Source of the DNA: an uncultured Blautia sp. | GTDB lineage: Bacteria; Bacillota; Clostridia; Lachnospirales; Lachnospiraceae | Direction of reading: 5' to 3' | Assembly (NCBI GenBank): GCA_900547615.1 | Contig: URHH01000136.1 | Location: 1-6,721 of the forward strand | DNA length: 6,721 bases | Shown here: positions 1 to 6,495 of the stretch, one piece after another | How positions within the stretch are numbered: the first letter of the stretch is position 1 | Layout: each line of letters begins with the position of its first letter | The notes under the pieces: generated by a model | Database searches by the model: none | Told to the model about the DNA's origin: nothing | Seen by the model: only the letters and a program-made list of their open reading frames with translations | Position numbers and translations under genes: made by a program

Positions 1-57
1 GCAATTCTTTAGATTATGTTGTTTTATTTTTAGGTTCTGCTAAGAAAATATCATATA
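1..57. other. Short AT-rich flank after the oxidoreductase stop codon
   Basis: These 57 bases lie just downstream, in minus-strand terms, of the oxidoreductase gene. They are AT-rich. I see no hairpin with a U-tract and no start of a further gene, so the minus-strand operon may continue beyond the window or end at a terminator outside it. Confidence 0.5.
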
Positions 58-1326
58 TTAGTGAAGGGTCATTACTTTTCCGTTCATTTTTCTGGATTCT
101 TCTGCTGCAAGTGCAATATAATGGCTTTCCAGAGAAACAGAAAGGTCAGTGATAGAATCCGTCTTTTTTCCGGTCATGACATAGTCTGCAAATTGTCTGA
201 TCATTCGTACGTCGCCGCCTCCATGATTGCTGAAATCGTCTGTAAGTTTTGTAAGGTCGATTTCTATGGTTTCTTTACCGAAAGGAGTATAATAAATCCT
301 GTTTTCCTCCATACTTCCTTCAATTTCCCCTTCTGTTCCCATAATTTTTATTCTGCGGCTGCATTTTGCACTGAAAGCACACATGGAGAAGGTAATGGTG
401 ATGTCATTTTCCATCTGAAGATTGACGACCTGGTGGTCTACCACGTTATTATCGCAGTAATACACGCAGCGTCCATAAGGACCGGTTTTTAATTCCTGTC
501 TTACATTTTCTTCTGTAGGAGGAACAGCGAAAGTATTAGCGGGCCACCCTTTTTCATGGAGCACACCGGTGTCCGGATTGGAAATATAAATTTTTTCCGC
601 GTCATACGGGCAGGAGTCTTTAACAGCACAGCCGTCAAGACAGCGTCTGGCAGCCCCTTCAGGAGCGTTTTCTTCTTTAAACCAGGTAAGACTGCCGAAT
701 GAGGATACCTGTTTGCAGGAAGAGCCGGAGAGCCACACAAGAAGATCCATGTCGTGGCAGCATTTTGCAAGAATCATAGGACTTGTTTCTTCTGAATTTC
801 TCCAGTTTCCCCGGACAAAGGAATGTGCCTGGTGAAAAAATCCCACGTCTTCTCTTGCCTGGATATTGATAATCCGTCCAATATCTCCGCGGGCCAGCAT
901 TTCTTTTAATGTGGAATAGAATGGAGTATACCGGAGAACATGACATACGCATATTTTACGATTGTATTTTTGGGCAGTTTCCAAAAGTTCCCTGCACTCC
1001 TGCGCAGACGGGGAAACTGGTTTTTCGAGAAGAATGTGATAACCTTTTTCCAGCGCTTTTTTTGCCTGGGGGACATGGTCTCTGTCCTGGGTGCAGATAA
1101 AAACAGCGTCTGCAAGTTTTTCTTTGGACAGAAGTTCCTCAGCAGTTGAAAAACAGGCTTCTTTTTTCAGATGGAAAAGTTTTCCGGCATTTTCTAATCG
1201 TTTCGGAAGTAAATCGGCTACAGCAGTTACTTCCATAATGGAGTCGTATTTTTGGATAATCTCTCCGTACACCTGCAGTCCGCGGCTTCCAAGTCCCAGA
1301 ATGGCAATTTTCATTTTTGTATTCAT
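58..1326 (-). CDS. Gfo/Idh/MocA-family NAD(P)-dependent oxidoreductase with a cysteine cluster
   Basis: A predicted cytoplasmic dehydrogenase of 422 aa that would oxidise or reduce a sugar, polyol or sugar derivative with a nicotinamide cofactor. The N-terminal Rossmann fold is clear: a hydrophobic strand followed by GLGSRG (residues 11-16), with an acidic A-D motif ending the second strand near residue 38. The family signature EKPVS is at 101-105, with K102 as the expected catalytic lysine, and HDMD at 191-194 gives the usual His/Asp pair. The C-terminal half has the family's beta-sheet domain with a GTEGEIEG turn near 330-337. An unusual segment contains C229, C233 and C239, then C287 and C291 in GRCVYYC, which is consistent with a metal or structural site. 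The ATG at 1326 is preceded by AGGAGG with 7 nt spacing. The gene follows the binding-protein gene after 84 bp that contain a terminator, so it probably depends on read-through. The family call is firm; the substrate is unknown. Confidence 0.93.
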   Translation of the reverse strand: MNTKMKIAILGLGSRGLQVYGEIIQKYDSIMEVTAVADLLPKRLENAGKLFHLKKEACFSTAEELLSKEKLADAVFICTQDRDHVPQAKKALEKGYHILLEKPVSPSAQECRELLETAQKYNRKICVCHVLRYTPFYSTLKEMLARGDIGRIINIQAREDVGFFHQAHSFVRGNWRNSEETSPMILAKCCHDMDLLVWLSGSSCKQVSSFGSLTWFKEENAPEGAARRCLDGCAVKDSCPYDAEKIYISNPDTGVLHEKGWPANTFAVPPTEENVRQELKTGPYGRCVYYCDNNVVDHQVVNLQMENDITITFSMCAFSAKCSRRIKIMGTEGEIEGSMEENRIYYTPFGKETIEIDLTKLTDDFSNHGGGDVRMIRQFADYVMTGKKTDSITDLSVSLESHYIALAAEESRKMNGKVMTLH

Positions 1327-1350
1327 AATATATCCTCCTGTGAAATATTT

Positions 1351-1387
1351 AAAAATAAAAGGAGCAGATATATGATATATCTGCTCC
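1351..1387 (-). terminator. Intrinsic terminator between binding-protein and oxidoreductase genes
   Basis: Read on the minus strand, a near-perfect palindrome at 1387-1361 (arms GGAGCAGATA and TATCTGCTCC around a 7-nt AT loop) is followed at once by TTTTATTTTT (1360-1351). The plus-strand side has no T-run, so it is directional. It sits 24 nt past the binding-protein stop and about 25 nt before the oxidoreductase start. It should make the binding-protein mRNA more abundant and allow only partial read-through into the oxidoreductase. Confidence 0.85.
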
Positions 1388-1410
1388 GGGAAAATAACAT
1401 ATTAGGTCAA

Positions 1411-2733
1411 TTATTTTTTATTCGTTTCGTTAAAGGATTCAAGTACCTCGTCTTCACACTGTTTCTGTGCATCTGCAAATTCTTTTTCAGGATCTGCATT
1501 CGGGTCAACAAGAATCTTCTGTACAGCTCTGTCTACATAAGTACCGAAATCAGCTTTTCCGTAGAACTCAAGACGACCGATAGTCTTGGCCTGCTCAAGA
1601 ACTTCTGAGTATTCTTCCGGGAACTCATAGAAATCAGTAATCGTCATATCATCTCTTGGAATGATCATTGGGTTTGGAGCGCCTTTTGTTGCGAGATTTT
1701 CATAATAAGCTTTCTGGTATTCTACGCCGGCTTTGTGTGCAATGTATTCCCAGGCTGCGTCTTTCTTTGCCTGATCGGCTTTTGCATTGATTACATATGT
1801 CGTACCTGCAATGGCAGTTGTTCTTTCTCCGGAAGGTCCGGCAGGAGGAAGCATAAGACCGAGGTCATCTGGATCCATGCCCTGAGAAACGGCATCTTTT
1901 ACCCAGTCTGCTGCAAATGGCATCATACCAATTTTGCCAAGACCGAAGTTAGTTACAAGGTCTGTAAATTTAAGGGTAAGGTCGCTCTGTAAAACGTCTT
2001 CTTTTCGAAGCTGCTGATAATATTTTGCTGCTTCCATAACTGCGGGATCTGTAAAGGTGAGCTCTGCAGTTCCGTCGTCATTCTGTTTTGTAAGGTCGCC
2101 GCCTGCCTGCCATACGTAATACTGGAAAAACCATTCTGTCCACTCGGCTGCAAGTGTTGCATATCCTGCGATCTGGTTGTCCGGATCGTTGATCTTCTTG
2201 GCTGCTTCCAGTGCCTCGTCCCATGTTTCCGGGAGTTTTTCGATTCCGGCTTCTTCAAAAAGCGCTTTGTTGTAGCCGAAAAGCATCGGAGCAACTGTGT
2301 AAGGAACGCCATAAACATTTCCGTCCAGTGTAAACATATCTACATATTCTTTTGTGAAGTTGTCCCACTCGTCCCAGTTTTCAACATAGCTGTTTAGTGG
2401 TTCCAGGATTCCGGATTTCATGTAAGTATCCATCATGGTAAAGGAACAGTTTATAAGATCCGGAGCATTACCGGCAGCGACTGCCTGATAAAATTCATTT
2501 CCCGGGTCGCCCTCTTTTACGATTTTGTTTAATGTGATCCACGGATGTTCTTCTTCAAATTTTGCATCCATTTCTGCTTCAAAATCATCTTCGTCACGGC
2601 TTGTTACCCATAAGGTAAGCTCAACAGGTTCTTTTTCTTCTGCTTTTTCTTTAGCAAAAACAGTTGTTGTTCCTGCCATAGAAACGGCTGCCATACTGAG
2701 ACTTAATAAAATAGCTAAACTTCTTTTCTTCAT
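1411..2733 (-). CDS. Extracellular sugar-binding protein of an ABC importer (family 1), not lipidated
   Basis: A substrate-binding protein of 440 aa that would capture a sugar or oligosaccharide outside the membrane and deliver it to the divergently encoded permeases. The N-terminus is a classic signal peptide: KKR, then a hydrophobic core to about residue 20, then VFA (25-27) before KEK, a signal peptidase I site. There is no cysteine in this region, so it has no lipobox, unlike most Gram-positive binding proteins. Family 1 landmarks are AAGNAPDLI (86-94), DGNVYGVPY (137-145), YNKALFEEAGI (154-164) followed by ETWDEALEAAKKI (169-181), and an aromatic-rich stretch at 197-208 of the kind that stacks on sugar rings. 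The mature protein is markedly acidic. The start is fixed by AAAGGAGG 7 nt upstream of the ATG. The gene has its own extended -10 promoter and is followed by a terminator. The ligand is unknown. Confidence 0.94.
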   Translation of the reverse strand: MKKRSLAILLSLSMAAVSMAGTTTVFAKEKAEEKEPVELTLWVTSRDEDDFEAEMDAKFEEEHPWITLNKIVKEGDPGNEFYQAVAAGNAPDLINCSFTMMDTYMKSGILEPLNSYVENWDEWDNFTKEYVDMFTLDGNVYGVPYTVAPMLFGYNKALFEEAGIEKLPETWDEALEAAKKINDPDNQIAGYATLAAEWTEWFFQYYVWQAGGDLTKQNDDGTAELTFTDPAVMEAAKYYQQLRKEDVLQSDLTLKFTDLVTNFGLGKIGMMPFAADWVKDAVSQGMDPDDLGLMLPPAGPSGERTTAIAGTTYVINAKADQAKKDAAWEYIAHKAGVEYQKAYYENLATKGAPNPMIIPRDDMTITDFYEFPEEYSEVLEQAKTIGRLEFYGKADFGTYVDRAVQKILVDPNADPEKEFADAQKQCEDEVLESFNETNKK

Positions 2734-2777
2734 GCTACATCCTCCTTTGGTTCATTTCGAACTCGTTTTGTACGTTT

Positions 2778-2786
2778 ATTATAGCA
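2778..2786 (-). promoter_or_regulatory. Extended -10 promoter for the binding-protein gene
   Basis: On the minus strand the sequence reads TGC followed by a consensus TATAAT (-10 at 2783-2778, TG element at 2786-2784). The -35 position 17 nt upstream is only weakly matched (TTCTTT), which extended -10 promoters tolerate. The predicted start near 2771 gives a leader of about 38 nt carrying the AAAGGAGG site. A weak natural -35 would suit an activator-dependent promoter. Confidence 0.7.
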
Positions 2787-2819
2787 GAGAAGTTTTTATA
2801 AAGAAATTACAGTAAATTA

Positions 2820-2839
2820 ACATTTTGAGCAGAAAATGT
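2820..2839. promoter_or_regulatory. 20-bp inverted repeat, candidate operator
   Basis: Perfect 7-bp arms ACATTTT and AAAATGT flank a 6-nt centre (GAGCAG). The dyad lies just upstream of the minus-strand -35 region and about 70 bp upstream of the plus-strand -35, where one regulator could control both operons. It has no U-tract and is not inside a leader, so an operator is more likely than a terminator. The cognate regulator is not encoded in this window. Confidence 0.4.
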
Positions 2840-2908
2840 CTACTTTTTTATCTATTTTCATCAGAGACAGGCAAAAGTTAAATTATGATACATAAAAAGT
2901 GTAACCTG

Positions 2909-2938
2909 TTGATTTTTCACAGTGATATTTTCTATTAT
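2909..2938 (+). promoter_or_regulatory. Promoter for the permease operon
   Basis: TTGATT (2909-2914) and TATTAT (2933-2938) are separated by 18 nt, a reasonable sigma-A promoter. An overlapping TATACT at 2936-2941 is an alternative -10. Transcription would start near 2945, giving a leader of about 35 nt. The -35 overlaps a short imperfect dyad (2906-2922). Confidence 0.55.
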
Positions 2939-2979
2939 ACTGTAGGTATAGAATTGAGGGCAGGAGGTACCAGATAAAA

Positions 2980-3882
2980 ATGAATAAAAAAGAAAAGAAA
3001 AAACATAGAATGTCAGGATACACTTTCAAAAGAAAGGTGGCTCCCTGGTGTATTCTTGCACCGCCTATTTTTTTCACCTTGTGGTTAAAATATTATCCAA
3101 TTATAAGTGCCTTTTTCATATCACTGTTTAAATATGATCCAATTAATCCGCCGGGAAATTTTGTGGGATTAAAAAATTATCAGGACATGTTTCAGATGGA
3201 TTTCTACTGGCAGTCATGGAAAAATACTCTTATTTTTCTTTTGCTGCAGCTGGCAATGTGTTTTTTTATCCCTCTGATCCAGGCGCTTTTTCTCAATGAA
3301 TTGCAGCGCTTACAGAAAGGACTTACGACATTATATATTCTTCCGGCGTTGATTCCAACCTCTGTAAATGTAATTATATGGAGATGGATATGGCATCCGG
3401 ATTACGGCGTTGCAAATCAGATTGTAAAATTTTTCGGTGGAGAACCGCAGGCGTGGCTCAGCGATCCGGAGCTTGTAAAGTTCTGTATTATTTTCCCGGG
3501 CGTTTTAGGAGGCGGACTTACCGTATTGCTATACCTGTCAGCAATACAGGGAATTTCAGGAGATATTCTGGAATCAGCAGCTCTTGATGGCTGTACGGGA
3601 TTTTCCAGAATTACAAAGATTATTCTTCCGAATATATCTTTCATGGTATTTATTCAGCTTATTATGTGTGTGATCACAACAATGCAGCTTCTGGACGCTC
3701 CGTATATGTATGCTTCCGGAGGACCAAGCGGTGCTTCCACAACGCAGGGTATTTTTATTTACCAGGCGTTTAATCAGGATCTGAATTATGGCCGCGGTTC
3801 TGCAGCTTCCATTGTACTTCTTATTGTAACGGCGCTGCTGACTATGGTGCAGATGCACTTTGAAAAATCGGAAAGAGAATAG
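2980..3882 (+). CDS. Carbohydrate ABC transporter permease, first subunit (MalF/UgpA-like)
   Basis: An integral membrane subunit of 300 aa, a normal length for the family, forming half of the translocation channel of a CUT1 sugar importer. A basic N-terminus (cytoplasmic) is followed by about six hydrophobic segments near 22-48, 83-105, 115-137, 167-190, 218-240 and 275-292. The cytoplasmic EAA loop that contacts the ATPase is present as ESAALDGCTGFSRI, starting at E198 and ending at the conserved LP (216-217). The early signature around NFVGLKNY (60-67) is typical of the MalF/UgpA side. The start is supported by AGGAGGT at 2962-2968, 11 nt before the ATG, a slightly long spacing. It is the first gene of a two-permease operon; its TAG stop overlaps the ribosome binding site of the next gene, suggesting translational coupling. 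No ATPase is encoded nearby. Confidence 0.95.
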   Translation: MNKKEKKKHRMSGYTFKRKVAPWCILAPPIFFTLWLKYYPIISAFFISLFKYDPINPPGNFVGLKNYQDMFQMDFYWQSWKNTLIFLLLQLAMCFFIPLIQALFLNELQRLQKGLTTLYILPALIPTSVNVIIWRWIWHPDYGVANQIVKFFGGEPQAWLSDPELVKFCIIFPGVLGGGLTVLLYLSAIQGISGDILESAALDGCTGFSRITKIILPNISFMVFIQLIMCVITTMQLLDAPYMYASGGPSGASTTQGIFIYQAFNQDLNYGRGSAASIVLLIVTALLTMVQMHFEKSERE

Positions 3883-3892
3883 GAGAACAGCT

Positions 3893-5245
3893 ATGTTAAA
3901 AAAGAAGAATAAAAACAGAATCCGGCGAAGTGGTTCTGACCGTATTTTAAAAATATGTGCAGTGGTGCTGTCTCTCGTTTTTGCAGCGCTTATGCTTTAT
4001 CCTTTTATTTTTGCAATTTCCGGCTCTATGAAAAACAATTCGGAAATTTATGAAGTTCCACCGAAGCTTCTTCCCTCCTCCGCAAACAGTGTTTCTCTTG
4101 TTGTGGATTATTCGGATGTGGAAGGAGACGAGGAAGAACTGAAGGATTTAATGCAGCAGGACAGCGTTCTTTCCATGTTTGGGATCAACTATAAAATGGG
4201 AGATCAGTCCATTATGGAAATTCAGTTTTATGGTACAAAAGATGGAAAAACTGTTTTTCATTCAAGAGCACATCAGATGAAATTGCAGATGGAGTGTGAC
4301 TATGGGATTTTTACACGTTCTGCCATAAAAAAAGATGTTATCTTACACGGGGATCGTTATTTAAGGGCAAGCGAGTCTCTTGGATATGAATTTGACTTAA
4401 ACGGGATTTCAAAGGAATGTCCGGAGAATCTTGGAAATTATTTTAAAGATTCCATTACAGAGCTGATCAATGAAAAGTATCCGCTTACAGGAAAACTTGT
4501 TTCTGTAGGAAATAAACAGAACAACTGGTTAAATCTGGAGAGCTTTAAGTATTATCTTCAGATGCCGGGATACATATATCCGAAGAATGAAACCATTGCA
4601 AAATTCGGATTTATGACTTTTGTTGGAAACAGCGTGATCGTTATAGGATTTGCCATGATCGCTCAGGTAATACTTTGCTCTGTCTGTGCATTTGTAATCA
4701 GCAGACTTCTGACCCCAAGAGCAGGGAAAGCAGTATTGATGTTTTTTATGGGAGCCATGATGATTCCTTTTGCAAGTATTATGCTGCCACAGCTTGTTAT
4801 GTACCGGGAAATGGGAGCCTACAATAATTATGCGGCGCTTCTTCTTCCGTTTTTGTATCCGTATGGATTTTATGTATATCTGTACAAGGGATTTTTTGAC
4901 CAGATTCCGGGAAGCTATTTTGAAGCTGCATCTCTTGATGGCGCATCTAATTTTTACTTATACAGTAAAATATGTATGCCTTTATCAAAACCGATCATTT
5001 CTCTGATCGCGCTTCAGACATTTATTGGAAACTGGAATGATTTCTTCTGGGCATGGATGGTTACAGAAGATCAGAACTTATGGACGTTGAATGTTGCTCT
5101 TTATAACATTTCAAATAATGTAAGCACAAAACAGAATGCACTGATGGGGCTTGCGGTAGTTACCATTACTCCCGTTATCCTTCTTTCCATTCTTTTCTCA
5201 AAACAGTTGAAGCAAAGTATTGTAGCTTCCGGTGTAAAGGGATAA
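3893..5245 (+). CDS. Carbohydrate ABC transporter permease, second subunit (MalG/UgpE-like) with a large extracellular insertion
   Basis: The partner permease of the CUT1 importer, 450 aa where about 275-300 is usual. The first membrane helix (about 20-43) and the next family stretch, SMKNNSEIYEVPPKLLPSSAN (45-65, quoted in part), are normal. Family-like sequence then resumes near 213 (LNLESFKYYLQMPG) and enters helix 2 at about 243. Roughly 150 residues (about 66-213) are therefore inserted in the loop between helices 1 and 2, which topology places outside the cell. The insert is hydrophilic with an acidic start (GDEEELKDL) and no obvious repeat. The EAA loop is intact as EAASLDGASNFYLY (344-357), ending at P363, and the C-terminus GVKG is typical. 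The ATG at 3893 is chosen because AGGAG (3881-3885) lies 7 nt upstream; a TTG at 3860 would overlap the upstream gene and lacks a site. A terminator follows. Confidence 0.94.
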   Translation: MLKKKNKNRIRRSGSDRILKICAVVLSLVFAALMLYPFIFAISGSMKNNSEIYEVPPKLLPSSANSVSLVVDYSDVEGDEEELKDLMQQDSVLSMFGINYKMGDQSIMEIQFYGTKDGKTVFHSRAHQMKLQMECDYGIFTRSAIKKDVILHGDRYLRASESLGYEFDLNGISKECPENLGNYFKDSITELINEKYPLTGKLVSVGNKQNNWLNLESFKYYLQMPGYIYPKNETIAKFGFMTFVGNSVIVIGFAMIAQVILCSVCAFVISRLLTPRAGKAVLMFFMGAMMIPFASIMLPQLVMYREMGAYNNYAALLLPFLYPYGFYVYLYKGFFDQIPGSYFEAASLDGASNFYLYSKICMPLSKPIISLIALQTFIGNWNDFFWAWMVTEDQNLWTLNVALYNISNNVSTKQNALMGLAVVTITPVILLSILFSKQLKQSIVASGVKG

Positions 5246-5258
5246 TGTGCAGCGCACG

Positions 5259-5286
5259 ACCAGCCTCTTTTCAGGGGCTGGTTTTT
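5259..5286 (+). terminator. Strong intrinsic terminator of the permease operon
   Basis: A 9-bp stem (ACCAGCCTC with GGGGCTGGT, including one T-G pair) closes a 6-nt loop TTTTCA and runs into TTTTT at 5282-5286. It starts 13 nt after the permease stop codon. It separates the transporter locus from the remnant gene to the right. Confidence 0.92.
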
Positions 5287-5289
5287 CAG

Positions 5290-5318
5290 TTGTGTATACT
5301 GCCGCTCCAGATTATAAA
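5290..5318 (+). promoter_or_regulatory. Possible promoter of the oxidoreductase remnant
   Basis: TTGTGT (5290-5295) and TATAAA (5313-5318) are 17 nt apart. The -10 is good but the -35 matches the consensus only in TTG. It lies directly after the permease terminator and upstream of the remnant gene, where a promoter would be expected. Confidence 0.35.
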
Positions 5319-5376
5319 ACTCTTCTTTTGTGGGAATACTGTAAAAAATCGGAAACAGCAAAGAAAGGGAGAGAAA

Positions 5377-5605
5377 ATGGAAAAATCATTGTGGGCAGAG
5401 GAGACTTTTTTACCGGAATTTCCTTCTCTGAAGGGAAAGATAAAAACAGATGTACTGATCATAGGCGGAGGAATGTGCGGGATTCTGTGCGCGCATTTTC
5501 TGGAACAGTGCGGAGCATACATGGGACTGCCCCTGTCACGGTTCCAGATTTGAGGAGGACGGAACCCTGATCGACAATCCGGCTACAGGAGACATAAAGC
5601 TCTGA
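5377..5605 (+). pseudogene. FAD-dependent oxidoreductase with C-terminal Rieske domain, internally deleted remnant
   Basis: The ATG at 5377 follows an AAAGGGAG site and opens 58 codons ending in TGA at 5551-5553. The first 47 residues are a normal N-terminus of a DadA-like FAD oxidoreductase: ELPEFP-like lead (FLPEFPSLKG), then KTDVLIIGGGMCGILCA, a dinucleotide-binding GGGxxG at about residues 29-34. Immediately after CGA (5509-5517) the sequence switches. In another frame (5519-5605) it encodes TWDCPCHGSRFEEDG, then LIDNPATGDIKL and a TGA stop, which is the second half of a Rieske [2Fe-2S] site (CxxH) and the usual C-terminus of the same family. The middle (the rest of the FAD domain, the substrate domain and the first Rieske CxH pair) is missing, about 1.2 kb judging from family lengths near 480-500 aa. 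The junction also shifts the frame. It cannot make a working enzyme. Confidence 0.85.
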
Positions 5606-5615
5606 GATTTCTTCC

Positions 5616-5644
5616 TTGCGAAAAGGGCAATCCTGTTTTATACT
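5616..5644 (+). promoter_or_regulatory. Promoter for the histidine phosphatase gene
   Basis: TTGCGA (5616-5621) and TATACT (5639-5644) are separated by 17 nt. A start near 5651 gives a leader of about 28 nt containing AGGAG at 5667-5671. This lets the phosphatase be expressed independently of the broken gene upstream. Confidence 0.55.
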
Positions 5645-5678
5645 TGGAGAGGAATTTTACCAGAACAGGAGAGAAACG

Positions 5679-6410
5679 ATGAAGTTATTAATTGTAAGAC
5701 ACGGAGATCCGGATTATACGATAGATTCCCTTACGGAAAAAGGCTGGAAAGAGGCGGAATATTTATCGGAACGCCTTGCGAAGCTGGATATAAAGGAGTT
5801 TTATGTTTCCCCTCTTGGAAGAGCGAAAGATACGGCTTCTCTTACTTTAAAGAAAATGGGCAGAACAGCAGCAGAATGCGATTGGCTTCGGGAGTTTACG
5901 TATTACATTAACCGTCCTGACGTGACAGACAGGAAGAAGGGATTATGGGACTGGCTGCCCCAGGACTGGACAAAGGACGAGCGTTTTTACCAGTACGACC
6001 ACTGGTTTGAGAATGAGCGTTTTACGCCGGAGCATATTAAAGAAGAATACGAAAAAGTGACAGGGGAGTTTGACAGACTTCTTGCAGAACACGGATATGT
6101 GCGCGAAGGACATATTTACAGGGTGGAGAAGGCAAATGAGGATACGCTCGTATTTTTCTGTCACTTCGGGCTGGAATGTGTGCTTTTGGGACATCTGATC
6201 GGAGCGTCTCCTATGGTTTTATGGCATGGAATGTGCGCGGCGCCTACTTCTGTCACAACAGTTGTGACAGAGGAGAGACGGAAGGGAATCGCTTCTTTCC
6301 GTATCAGTTCGTTCGGGGATATATCTCATCTTTATGTGAAGGACGAACCGCCGGCATTTGCTGCCCGTTTCTGCGAATGCTACGATAATAAAGATGAACG
6401 ACACGACTGA
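5679..6410 (+). CDS. Histidine phosphatase (phosphoglycerate mutase-like) family protein
   Basis: A cytoplasmic protein of 243 aa of the RHG superfamily, which hydrolyses or transfers phosphate through a phosphohistidine. It starts with the hallmark LLIVRHGDPDY: H8 is the predicted nucleophile, R7 and R48 (in SPLGRAKDT, 44-52) bind phosphate, E72 in LREF is a plausible acid, and H162 in FFCHFG (159-164) is the second core histidine. The region 80-150 is an aromatic-rich, charged cap (LWDWLPQDW, then FYQYDHWF) that probably decides the substrate. There is no signal peptide. The ATG at 5679 has AGGAG 7 nt upstream; an upstream TTG at 5616 coincides with the promoter -35 and is rejected as a start. 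All core residues appear intact. The substrate is unknown. Its only upstream neighbour is the oxidoreductase remnant, which gives no functional hint. Confidence 0.92.
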   Translation: MKLLIVRHGDPDYTIDSLTEKGWKEAEYLSERLAKLDIKEFYVSPLGRAKDTASLTLKKMGRTAAECDWLREFTYYINRPDVTDRKKGLWDWLPQDWTKDERFYQYDHWFENERFTPEHIKEEYEKVTGEFDRLLAEHGYVREGHIYRVEKANEDTLVFFCHFGLECVLLGHLIGASPMVLWHGMCAAPTSVTTVVTEERRKGIASFRISSFGDISHLYVKDEPPAFAARFCECYDNKDERHD

Positions 6411-6495
6411 GGAAGGAAAATCATAATTCTATAATATCTTTTTTATTGTTTTTATAAATTTATTAGAATTAAGACAAAATTTCCTCACAATTACC

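Noticed and set aside
61..492. Open reading frame on the plus strand opposite the oxidoreductase gene (and similar ones elsewhere)
   Set aside because: It lies antisense to a gene with clear family motifs, has no ribosome binding site and encodes a composition without recognisable domains. The same applies to the other overlapping frames at 501-1375, 1735-2318, 3378-3858, 4770-5006 and 5943-6404.
2761..2790. CcpA catabolite-repression (cre) site near the binding-protein promoter
   Set aside because: CAAAACGAGTT on the minus strand matches only half of the cre pattern, and no full 14-bp match was found in the divergent region.
3860..3892. Upstream TTG start for the second permease
   Set aside because: It would overlap the first permease gene and lacks a well-placed ribosome binding site, whereas ATG 3893 has AGGAG 7 nt upstream and gives the usual basic N-terminus.
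58..5245. Assignment to the 2,7-anhydro-sialic acid system of Ruminococcus gnavus, which also pairs a binding protein, two permeases and a Gfo/Idh/MocA oxidoreductase
   Set aside because: Gene order differs, no sialidase or Neu5Ac catabolic genes are visible, and the oxidoreductase here has a longer, cysteine-containing form. The resemblance in gene content is too general.
5245..5376. A longer 102-codon reading frame leading into the remnant gene
   Set aside because: The extension runs through the permease terminator and the promoter region; family similarity begins only at the ATG at 5377.
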